A model generated the notes under the pieces. The model saw nothing but the letters and a program-made list of their open reading frames with translations. It had not been told where the DNA came from and did not search any database. Both the position numbers and the translations under genes were made by a program. 8,532 bases of DNA, from NCBI GenBank assembly GCA_011049955.1, contig DRGV01000052.1, forward strand, positions 1 to 8,532, given 5' to 3'. Below, piece by piece: positions 1 to 4,808 of this stretch (positions are counted from its first letter, which is position 1; each line of letters starts with the position of its first letter). This DNA is from a bacterium. Its GTDB lineage: Bacteria; UBP18; UBA7526.

Positions 1-19
1 AGATGTGTATAAGAGACAG
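1..19 (+). other. Nextera/Tn5 mosaic-end adapter remnant
   Basis: The first 19 bases, AGATGTGTATAAGAGACAG, are identical to the Tn5 mosaic end used in Nextera libraries. This is untrimmed library sequence, not genome. Read in frame with folC it gives a false N-terminus, MCIRDS, a well-known artefact in metagenomic protein sets. Genomic sequence begins at about base 20, so the upstream end of folC is simply missing from the assembly. Confidence 0.97.
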
Positions 20-20
20 T

Positions 21-1223
21 CATATTGGAGGGACGAATGGCAAAGGCTCCACAGGAGCCTTTCTTTTTTATATCTTGAAAGGGGCGGGCTATAAGGTTGG
101 ACTCTATACCTCTCCCCACCTAATTGACTTCAGAGAAAGAATAAGGATCAATAATCGGTTAATCTCTAAGAAAGAATTAATAAAACAGGTTTCCTTTCTT
201 AAATCACTGATCACCGATCACCGATTCCAGCCCACCTTTTTCGAAATAACTACTGCCATAGCCTTGAAGTATTTTGCAGAGCAAAGAGTAGATTTTGCCA
301 TCTTAGAGGTGGGGATGGGAGGAAGATTGGATGCTACAAATGTTACTATGCCTTTAGTCTCAGTAATTACTAATGTGGACTTTGAGCATACAGAGCATCT
401 GGGAAGAAGCCTTAGAAAAATTGCTTATGAGAAATGTGGAATCATCAAACGTGGAATACCGGTTGTTACTGCGGAGAATAAAGAAGAGACATTAAGAGTA
501 ATAGAAGGGACTTGTCGAAAGAGAAAGGCAAGACTATATAGGATAGGGGAAGAGATAAGAATCGATCCTCGATCCTCGATCCTCGATCCTTGTTTAATCC
601 AGCATCCAGCATCCAGCATCCAGCATCTTCGAAACCAGAAATTTAACTATCAGGGAATCTATGATAGATATGAAAATCTGAAGATCTCGCTCTTGGGTAA
701 GCATCAGTTGTTGAATGCTGCCTGTGCTATAGGAGCAATAGAGCTTCTCCAGCCAAAAGTGAAAATTAGCAAAGAAGAGATAAGAAGAGGTTTAGTCAAA
801 ACTACCTGGCCCGGTCGCTTAGAAATAAAACGGTACACGATACACGATAAACGGTTAACGGTAATTCTGGATGGCGCTCACAATGTAGCAGGAGCAGAAG
901 CCTTAAAAAAAGCCATTAGGGATTCCTTTAGTTATAAAAAGTTAATCCTCGTTCTGGGTATTCTAAAGGAGAAAGATATTAAGGGCATTGTAGCCCAGTT
1001 AGCGCCCTTAGCCTCTCGAATAATCATTACCAGACCTCAGACCCCCCGGGCAGTAGAACCAGAAGAGATAGTCGAAATAGCAAAGGAATATTCAGGTTCC
1101 ATAGTAATTAAAGAAAAAGTCTCTCAAGCGATTAGACAAGCTATTTCTTACGCAGAAAGTAAAGATATAATTCTCATTACCGGTTCACTTTATACTGTAA
1201 GCGAGGCAATAAAAGCAATTTAA
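21..1223 (+). CDS. folC: Folylpolyglutamate synthase / dihydrofolate synthase, 5'-truncated
   Basis: A Mur-ligase-family enzyme that joins glutamate to dihydropteroate or folate using ATP, in the cytoplasm. Seen: the P-loop GTNGKGS directly after the adapter, FFEITTAIA, the central-domain signature LEVGMGGRLDATNV, EHTEHLG followed by YEKCGIIK, LLGKHQLLNAACAIGA, and the C-terminal-domain start ILDGAHN. About 400 native residues remain; the family is usually 420-440, so roughly the first 40 are lost beyond the contig edge. The usual LDH before the TE(L/H)LG motif reads VDFEH here. The frame contains four heptamer arrays. They encode loop segments such as SLITDHRFQ, DPRSSILDP, QHPASSIQH and RYTIHDKRL, which do not belong to the family core and sit between conserved motifs. 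The frame stays open, so the gene is probably functional. It ends just before an intrinsic terminator. Confidence 0.95.
   Translation, partial: HIGGTNGKGSTGAFLFYILKGAGYKVGLYTSPHLIDFRERIRINNRLISKKELIKQVSFLKSLITDHRFQPTFFEITTAIALKYFAEQRVDFAILEVGMGGRLDATNVTMPLVSVITNVDFEHTEHLGRSLRKIAYEKCGIIKRGIPVVTAENKEETLRVIEGTCRKRKARLYRIGEEIRIDPRSSILDPCLIQHPASSIQHLRNQKFNYQGIYDRYENLKISLLGKHQLLNAACAIGAIELLQPKVKISKEEIRRGLVKTTWPGRLEIKRYTIHDKRLTVILDGAHNVAGAEALKKAIRDSFSYKKLILVLGILKEKDIKGIVAQLAPLASRIIITRPQTPRAVEPEEIVEIAKEYSGSIVIKEKVSQAIRQAISYAESKDIILITGSLYTVSEAIKAI
204..231. repeat. Heptamer array inside folC (TCACYGA-type, about 4 units)
   Basis: Units of 7 bp in direct tandem: TCACTGA (204-210), TCACCGA (211-217), TCACCGA (218-224) and a decayed unit TTCCAGC (225-231). 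The array encodes the stretch SLITDHRFQP just before the conserved PTFFE segment, a position where FolC proteins normally have a short variable loop. Confidence 0.8.
563..590. repeat. Heptamer array inside folC, CGATCCT x4
   Basis: Four perfect copies of CGATCCT at 563-569, 570-576, 577-583 and 584-590. Because 7 is not a multiple of 3, the reading frame cycles through the unit and gives the low-complexity peptide DPRSSILDP. It lies in the variable region between the end of the central-domain strand (YRIGEEI) and the FNYQG...LLGKHQ segment. A second array of different sequence follows 8 bp later. Confidence 0.95.
599..626. repeat. Heptamer array inside folC, CCAGCAT x4
   Basis: Four perfect copies of CCAGCAT at 599-605, 606-612, 613-619 and 620-626, encoding the segment around QHPASSIQH. 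The unit is unrelated to that of the array at 563-590, but period and copy number are the same. The two arrays plus their spacer form a 64-bp low-complexity insertion that leaves the frame open. Confidence 0.95.
830..864. repeat. Heptamer array inside folC, ACGRTAM-type x5
   Basis: Five degenerate units: ACGGTAC (830-836), ACGATAC (837-843), ACGATAA (844-850), ACGGTTA (851-857) and ACGGTAA (858-864). They encode the residues around RYTIHDKRLTV between the conserved PGRLEI and ILDGAHN motifs, which are normally joined by only a few residues. Confidence 0.85.
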
Positions 1224-1229
1224 CAATCG

Positions 1230-1244
1230 AGTCTTCTGAAGACT
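1230..1244. repeat. Short perfect dyad between folC and its terminator
   Basis: AGTCTTC (1230-1236) and GAAGACT (1238-1244) are exact inverted copies around a single T. The one-base centre rules out a normal RNA hairpin, so it is either chance or a DNA-level dyad. It begins 6 bases after the folC stop and abuts the terminator stem. No specific binding protein can be suggested. Confidence 0.4.
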
Positions 1245-1276
1245 GGGGAAGGAAAAAGCCTTCCCCATTTTTATTT
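1244..1276 (+). terminator. Intrinsic terminator of folC
   Basis: A 9-bp stem, TGGGGAAGG (1244-1252) with CCTTCCCCA (1259-1267), closes a 6-nt loop AAAAAG and is followed at once by TTTTTATTT. GC-rich stem and T tract are textbook for a Rho-independent terminator. Its T tract overlaps the -35 box of the next promoter by two bases, so folC and the following gene should be separate transcription units. Confidence 0.9.
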
Positions 1277-1303
1277 GACTATAGGATTTATGTATGTTAT
1301 TAT
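1275..1303 (+). promoter_or_regulatory. Predicted sigma70-type promoter with extended -10
   Basis: A -35 box TTGACT (1275-1280) is followed after 17 bp by a -10 box TATTAT (1298-1303), with TG at 1295-1296 giving an extended -10. Each box matches consensus at five of six positions. It would drive the HTH-transaldolase gene, and perhaps lptD, with a 5' UTR of about 45 nt. TATGTT occurs at 1293-1298 and again exactly 10 bp later at 1303-1308, overlapping the -10, which could be an operator. Confidence 0.7.
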
Positions 1304-1344
1304 ATGTTTTATTATTAAATCTGCACAAATGAGCGTGATTAAGT

Positions 1345-1350
1345 AGGAGG
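1345..1350 (+). promoter_or_regulatory. Ribosome binding site fixing the start of the fusion ORF
   Basis: A perfect AGGAGG lies 6 bases before the ATG at 1357. It supports translation starting with the HTH domain rather than at the internal transaldolase-type Met at 1555. The internal Met has only a GAGG ending one base before it, too close to be a normal site. Confidence 0.85.
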
Positions 1351-1356
1351 CTCAGG

Positions 1357-2199
1357 ATGTTTAATGAGCAAAGGCAGGAGGAGATACTGAAGGTTTTGAG
1401 AGAACAAGGAAGGGTCAGCGTGGAAGAGTTGAGCAAATCATTGAAGGTTTCCCCTTCTACCATAAGGAGAGACCTGGAAGAGATGGAGGGGAAGGGGCTC
1501 TTAAGAAGGACCCACGGAGGCGCAATAAGAGAGAGAAAAGAAAGAATCCGAGGAATGAAGATATTCCTCGATACTGCCAATATAGAAGAGATTAAGAAGG
1601 CTACAGAATGGGGGATTATCGACGGAGTAACGACCAATCCCTCATCAATAGCAAGGGAGGGAAAGGACCTTGAGGTTCTCATCAAAGAGATGACTAATAT
1701 AATAGATGGGCCGATTTGTGCGGAGCCAGTAGCTACTGAGACAGAGCGGATCGTCTCTGAGGCTGAGAAGTTAGCCAAATTCCATAAGAATGTGGTAATC
1801 AAAACTCCCGCTACTCTGGAGGGCCTAAAAACAGTTAGATCCTTAAGTAAGAAGGGAATAAGGACTGGAGTGACTTTAATCTTTTCCTCCTCTCAGGCGC
1901 TCTTAGCAGCCAAGGCCGGGGCTACCTACTCTTTCCTCTTTGTGGGGAGATTGGAGGACGTCGGCCAAGAGGGGATGAATGTGGTAAGGAAGATTGTTCA
2001 GATCTATGGAAATTATGGCTTCAAAACAGAGGTAATTGTGGCCAGCATAAGGAATCCTCTTCAGGTAGAGAAGGCGGCTTTATGCGGAGCAGAAGGAGTC
2101 ACCATTCCTTTCAATGTTCTTGAGAGGTTAATTAAACATCCTCTGACGGATAAGGGAATAGAGAGGTTCTTGAGTGATGGGAGGAAAATACCAAAGTAG
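1357..2199 (+). CDS. DeoR-type HTH domain fused to transaldolase / fructose-6-phosphate aldolase
   Basis: A 280-residue protein of two parts. Residues 1-57 are a complete DeoR-type winged helix-turn-helix: QEEILKVLREQGRVSVEEL, then SPSTIRRDLEEME, then the wing LLRRTHGGAI. After a basic linker of about 9 residues, residues 67-280 form a full-length small transaldolase of the FSA/TalC family. Its landmarks are MKIFLDTANIEEI, GVTTNPS, the Schiff-base lysine in VVIKTPAT (Lys149, 83 in aldolase numbering), TLIFSSSQALLAAKAGA, FVGRLEDVG and HPLTDKGIERFLSD. The sugar-binding C-terminal domain normal for DeoR regulators is absent and the enzyme takes its place. Family knowledge predicts dihydroxyacetone transfer or cleavage of fructose 6-phosphate or sedoheptulose 7-phosphate. 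DNA binding by the fusion is inference, as is sugar-phosphate sensing by the enzyme domain. It has its own promoter and ribosome site; a second product from Met67 is possible. No terminator was seen before lptD. Confidence 0.93.
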   Translation: MFNEQRQEEILKVLREQGRVSVEELSKSLKVSPSTIRRDLEEMEGKGLLRRTHGGAIRERKERIRGMKIFLDTANIEEIKKATEWGIIDGVTTNPSSIAREGKDLEVLIKEMTNIIDGPICAEPVATETERIVSEAEKLAKFHKNVVIKTPATLEGLKTVRSLSKKGIRTGVTLIFSSSQALLAAKAGATYSFLFVGRLEDVGQEGMNVVRKIVQIYGNYGFKTEVIVASIRNPLQVEKAALCGAEGVTIPFNVLERLIKHPLTDKGIERFLSDGRKIPK

Positions 2200-2208
2200 T
2201 CAATAGAC

Positions 2209-2340
2209 GCAGGTCGCAAATCGCAGGTTGCAGGTCGCTTAAGAACGATCAGCGAGATTCTTCACTTCGTTCAGAATCGCCCAGTCCCGAGTGTAACGAG
2301 GGGCGATAAAGCGAAGCGGGCGATAAGCGATAAGCCATAT
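2209..2340 (+). repeat. Composite heptamer-repeat element, copy 1
   Basis: This element fills almost the whole gap between the transaldolase fusion and lptD. Four GCAGGTC-type heptamers (2209-2236) are followed by TTAAGAACGAT (2239-2249), a hairpin GATTCT/AGAATC (2256-2261, 2273-2278), and the 14-mer GCGATAAAGCGAAG (2303-2316). It ends in heptamers GCGATAA, GCGATAA, GCCATAT (2320-2340). The same blocks in the same order occur reverse-complemented at 7049-7128. The middle part (2250-2300) is extra in this copy. It resembles a dispersed GATTCTTC...GAA-type repeat I have seen in many bacterial genomes. No promoter is visible in the gap. Confidence 0.8.
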
Positions 2341-4480
2341 GAGTGAGAATATGAGATTTAAAGCAGTTATCCTGTCTGTTATCGTTATTTTAATTCTCTT
2401 TGCTTCTTCTGCCATGGCCCAGGAAGAGGAGGAGCCCATCTACTGGGAGGCAGATTATATAGAATACCTGCGCGAAGAAGGGATTATCGTTGCCATTGGC
2501 AATGTAAAGATGACCCAGAAGTATACTGTCCTGAAGGCGGATCTGATAAAGATGAATATAAAAACTGGAGAGACGGTTGCCGAGGGGCATGCCTCCCTCT
2601 GGGATGGCATAAGAGAGATAAGCGGGACCTCCGTTATCTACAACACAAAGACGAAGAAAGGGGAGATAAAGAAGGTGGCTGGTTTTCCGGGATCGACCTA
2701 TGCCGATCCCTGGTATTTCAAAGGAAAGAAGATGATAAAGTTAGAAGAGGATAAATATAAACTTACCCGGGCAACCTTTACTACCTGTGATCTCCCCTCC
2801 CCCCACTATCATTTCTGGGCTCACCCGGCCTATGTTCGCCTGGAAGATAGGATATGGTTATATAATGCCGTTTTCTTTCTTGGAAAAATGCCCCTGGCCT
2901 ATCTCCCCTTCTATACTCGCTCCCTGACCGGGGTTCCCTATGGATGGGTGATTGTTCCTGAGTATGATAATAAGAGAGGCATGACAGTGAAGAGCAGGTA
3001 TAACTTCTATTTTCGTCCTAAAGCCTGGAGAAGGGTCTATCGCTCCCGGGGAACGTTATATGGCGATTACCTGGGAAGGGCAGGATGGGGGAAGGGATTG
3101 GGCTATAAATATACCATCTCGAGGAAAGGAAAGGATGTGGGAAGCGGAGCCCTATATGGTTATCACATTAAGGAGCATGAGATAAAGAAGTTCGATGATG
3201 GTAAGTTCTATCGAGAACCGGGAGCCGTTACTGAGAGGTGGAAAGGACAGCTGCGTTACTCCCATACTCTGACTAAATATACAAATGCTACGGCCTATGT
3301 TGACTATGTAAGCGTGGATAAGTTCAATAGAAAGTTTGATCTGGAGGCAAGAGAGCGGGTGACCAGGGAACTCGATTATTATGGGGCAGTGACCAGGACC
3401 AAGCCCCGCTATTACATGAGGGGTGTGGGACACCTTAAGGAGTCCTGGGACTCCAGTACCGAGAAATTTGGTAAGCAAGAAATGAGACTTCCCGAATTAA
3501 CCTTAGGGAGTAGCTATATTAATATCGGTCGTCTTCCCCTATACTATAAGGGAAAGGTTCAGGCGACGAGCCTCTATACTAAGGCTCAGGGGTTCACCGG
3601 CTGGAAGGGAGACCTTACCCAGCACCTTACCACCCCCATTAATCTGGGACCCAGGATGGGAGCCTCTGTTACTGGAGGATACACTGAACACCTCTATGAA
3701 CAGAAGAGTAAATATAACGAAGATGGCGTTGCCTGGGGTACCTATGAGGGAATCGGAAGGTTGAATACCAGGATTACCAGGTATCTTCAAAATGATATAG
3801 TCTATAAGTACTCTCAGAATATCCATGAGCCGACTGATGTCTCCTTTGATCCCGGAACCGGAGTGAGTCAGGTAGAACCCGCCTTCAGACTACAACTTCC
3901 TCCCAAGAGGCTGAAGGTGAAACTTTCTACCCGCTATGACTTTAAGAAAGAGGAGAAACATTGGGATAAGATAAGACTTGATCTAAACCTCTGGCCTGCC
4001 AAATGGCTGGAATATGATCTTGACGCAGGATATAGTATCGGTGGGGTGAATAAGATGACCAATCTGGGTAATAGGTTTGAGATCGTTCCCAATAGGTATA
4101 CCTCTTTCTACTTTGGTCACCGATTTACCCATGGTTCTGATGCTGATGGTATTCCCAATGATGTCCAAGACCTATTCAGTGGAGCGAGGTTCTGGTTGGA
4201 TAGAAAGAAAAAGTGGAAATTAACGGTATCGAATAGATTCCGACAGGATCCTTTAGACCATGGCTTTGAACTGAGGGATGTAGGGGTAGAGCTCTGGCGG
4301 GATCTCCACGCCTGGGAGATGACCTTTTCTTATCGCTATAAGGAGAGGGCCTACCTTGAGTTAGAGGAACATAAGGTCTGGGTTCAATTTAATATAAAGG
4401 AGCTTTCGGGATTTAAAGTAGGCCAGCAACACTCATTGCGCAAGGATATTGAGAGGGGTAAGGAGATGGGGGCATTCTAA
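2339..4480 (+). CDS. lptD: LPS-assembly outer membrane protein LptD
   Basis: The outer-membrane beta-barrel that, with LptE, inserts LPS into the outer leaflet. Of 713 residues, 5-27 form a signal peptide (MRFKAVIL, hydrophobic stretch, then AMA before QEEEE). Residues 33-115 are an OstA/LptA-like jelly roll (WEADYIEYL, AIGNVKMTQ, LKADLI, GETVAEGHASL, VIYNTKTKKGEI). The family segment TTCDLPSPHYHFWA is at 148-161, followed by PLAYLPFYTRS. Residues from about 220 on are alternating aromatic strands of a barrel, ending with WRDLHAWEMTFSYRY and VWVQFNIKELSGF. Length is a little under the E. coli protein. There is one cysteine (Cys150), so the inter-domain disulfides of the enterobacterial protein cannot form. 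The start is uncertain: ATG at 2339 sits in the last heptamer of the upstream repeat and lacks a Shine-Dalgarno, while ATG at 2351 gives a more typical signal peptide. Either way the gene probably depends on transcription from the preceding gene. Confidence 0.92.
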   Translation: MSENMRFKAVILSVIVILILFASSAMAQEEEEPIYWEADYIEYLREEGIIVAIGNVKMTQKYTVLKADLIKMNIKTGETVAEGHASLWDGIREISGTSVIYNTKTKKGEIKKVAGFPGSTYADPWYFKGKKMIKLEEDKYKLTRATFTTCDLPSPHYHFWAHPAYVRLEDRIWLYNAVFFLGKMPLAYLPFYTRSLTGVPYGWVIVPEYDNKRGMTVKSRYNFYFRPKAWRRVYRSRGTLYGDYLGRAGWGKGLGYKYTISRKGKDVGSGALYGYHIKEHEIKKFDDGKFYREPGAVTERWKGQLRYSHTLTKYTNATAYVDYVSVDKFNRKFDLEARERVTRELDYYGAVTRTKPRYYMRGVGHLKESWDSSTEKFGKQEMRLPELTLGSSYINIGRLPLYYKGKVQATSLYTKAQGFTGWKGDLTQHLTTPINLGPRMGASVTGGYTEHLYEQKSKYNEDGVAWGTYEGIGRLNTRITRYLQNDIVYKYSQNIHEPTDVSFDPGTGVSQVEPAFRLQLPPKRLKVKLSTRYDFKKEEKHWDKIRLDLNLWPAKWLEYDLDAGYSIGGVNKMTNLGNRFEIVPNRYTSFYFGHRFTHGSDADGIPNDVQDLFSGARFWLDRKKKWKLTVSNRFRQDPLDHGFELRDVGVELWRDLHAWEMTFSYRYKERAYLELEEHKVWVQFNIKELSGFKVGQQHSLRKDIERGKEMGAF

Positions 4481-4508
4481 AAAGATTCCTGAAAAATCAG
4501 GAATCTTT
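4481..4508 (+). terminator. Perfect 12-bp hairpin directly after lptD
   Basis: AAAGATTCCTGA (4481-4492) and TCAGGAATCTTT (4497-4508) pair perfectly around an AAAA loop, starting at the first base after the lptD stop. The position suits a terminator or 3'-end stabiliser. The stem is AT-rich and only TTTGATT follows rather than a clean T run, so termination strength is uncertain. Confidence 0.65.
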
Positions 4509-4513
4509 GATTC

Positions 4514-4571
4514 CACAGATTAAAATATCGTCGCTAAATCTGTGTAATCGTTTTTAAAAATCATTGTAATC
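4514..4571. repeat. Inverted and direct repeats between lptD and ugd
   Basis: CACAGATT (4514-4521) and AATCTGTG (4537-4544) are inverted copies around a 15-nt loop. Behind them is an imperfect palindrome centred on TTTTTAAAAA (4551-4560), and TGTAATC occurs at 4543-4549 and 4565-4571. Nothing here looks coding. It resembles a small dispersed intergenic palindrome, though no second copy exists in this window. Confidence 0.55.
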
Positions 4572-4603
4572 AGAGGGCTCTGAAGATTTTTTCAGAGACC
4601 TCT
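4572..4603 (+). terminator. Hairpin just upstream of the ugd promoter
   Basis: AGAGG (4572-4576) pairs with CCTCT (4599-4603) and CTCTGAA (4578-4584) with TTCAGAG (4591-4597). One G/A mismatch separates the two stems and the loop is GATTTT. Only CTAAATAAAATTT follows, so it is a weak intrinsic terminator at best. It ends 9 bases before the -35 box and could insulate the ugd operon from lptD transcription. Confidence 0.45.
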
Positions 4604-4612
4604 AAATAAAAT

Positions 4613-4642
4613 TTGACAGAGGAGGTGTATATATGCTATATT
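4613..4642 (+). promoter_or_regulatory. Predicted strong promoter of the ugd operon
   Basis: A consensus -35 box TTGACA (4613-4618) is followed after 18 bp by a -10 box TATATT (4637-4642), with TG at 4634-4635 as an extended -10. A perfect TATAAT lies at 4642-4647, but its 23-bp spacing to the -35 is too long. Transcription would begin near 4649-4651 and leave a 5' leader of about 150 nt before ugd. Confidence 0.8.
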
Positions 4643-4667
4643 ATAATTTTAAATGGAGGCATACAGA

Positions 4668-4688
4668 ATGAATCCCGCACCTCTCTAA
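4668..4688 (+). CDS. Possible leader minicistron, six codons (MNPAPL)
   Basis: ATG at 4668 is preceded by GGAGG (4655-4659) with 8-nt spacing, a better Shine-Dalgarno than that of ugd, and the frame closes at TAA 4686-4688. Codons 2-6 lie on the left arm of the inverted repeat that can cover the ugd start. A ribosome here would therefore open that pairing, as in known translational-attenuation leaders. This is inferred from sequence alone, and the peptide itself resembles nothing I know. Confidence 0.4.
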   Translation: MNPAPL

Positions 4689-4801
4689 GTAAGGGAAGGA
4701 AATTAAACCCAACACCGATTACTTTGAAGTATTTTTCTATAGCAGAAAGGTGCTGGGTAAATATAAAAGGTGTGGGATGAATATAATAAGAGGTGCGGGA
4801 T
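4672..4801 (+). promoter_or_regulatory. Structured ugd leader able to sequester its start site
   Basis: ATCCCGCACCTCT (4672-4684) is the exact reverse complement of 4789-4801, which contains the ugd Shine-Dalgarno (AGAGGT, 4789-4794) and the first two bases of its ATG. The same left arm can pair with 4768-4778 (11 pairs, one G-U), a near-copy of the ugd start region. A nested stem joins ACCCAACACC (4707-4716) to GGTGCTGGGT (4749-4758) with one mismatch, and a small ACTT/AAGT hairpin sits inside it. The arrangement suggests two exclusive folds, ugd start hidden or ugd start free. The controlling signal is unknown, and no known riboswitch class was recognised. Confidence 0.6.
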
Positions 4802-4808
4802 GAATATT
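4748..4808 (+). repeat. Three tandem copies of the ugd translation-start region
   Basis: Related segments begin at 4748 (AGGTGCTGGGTAAATAT), 4768 (AGGTGTGGGATGAATAT) and 4791 (AGGTGCGGGATGAATAT). They are spaced 20 and 23 bp apart. The third is the genuine ugd ribosome site and start. The second keeps an ATG, and the first has lost it (GTAAAT for ATGAAT). They look like local duplications of the initiation region. Confidence 0.8.
4777..4803 (+). CDS. Possible second minicistron overlapping the ugd start (MNIIRGAG)
   Basis: ATG at 4777, from the second copy of the duplicated start region, opens an 8-codon frame whose TGA (4801-4803) overlaps the ugd ATG (4800-4802) as ATGA. AAGG lies just upstream (4767-4770). 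Translation of it would reach the ugd start and could couple the two by termination-reinitiation. It may equally be a by-product of the duplication. Confidence 0.3.
   Translation: MNIIRGAG

Noticed and set aside
563..626. Evidence that folC is a pseudogene
   Set aside because: The insertions keep the frame open, all downstream motifs are intact, and the product ends normally, so an expanded loop is more likely.
1185..1802. 205-residue open frame on the minus strand
   Set aside because: It lies antisense to the well-supported HTH-transaldolase gene and across the terminator and promoter, and has no recognisable domain or ribosome site. It is a shadow frame.
2239..2439. Minus-strand frame containing ILNEVKNLADRS
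   Set aside because: This peptide comes from the repeat element between the transaldolase fusion and lptD, and similar spurious peptides arise from such repeats. It is not a gene.
4642..4647. Perfect TATAAT as the -10 box of ugd
   Set aside because: Its spacing of 23 bp from TTGACA is too long. The overlapping TATATT with an upstream TG at 18-bp spacing fits better.
4770..4799. Upstream GTG start for ugd adding ten residues
   Set aside because: The residues MWDEYNKRCG come from the duplicated start region and do not resemble the family. ATG at 4800 has a proper ribosome site and the normal N-terminus.
4649..4800. Known riboswitch class in the ugd leader
   Set aside because: I looked for conserved cores of common classes and recognised none. 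The pairing is explained by inverted and duplicated start-site sequence.
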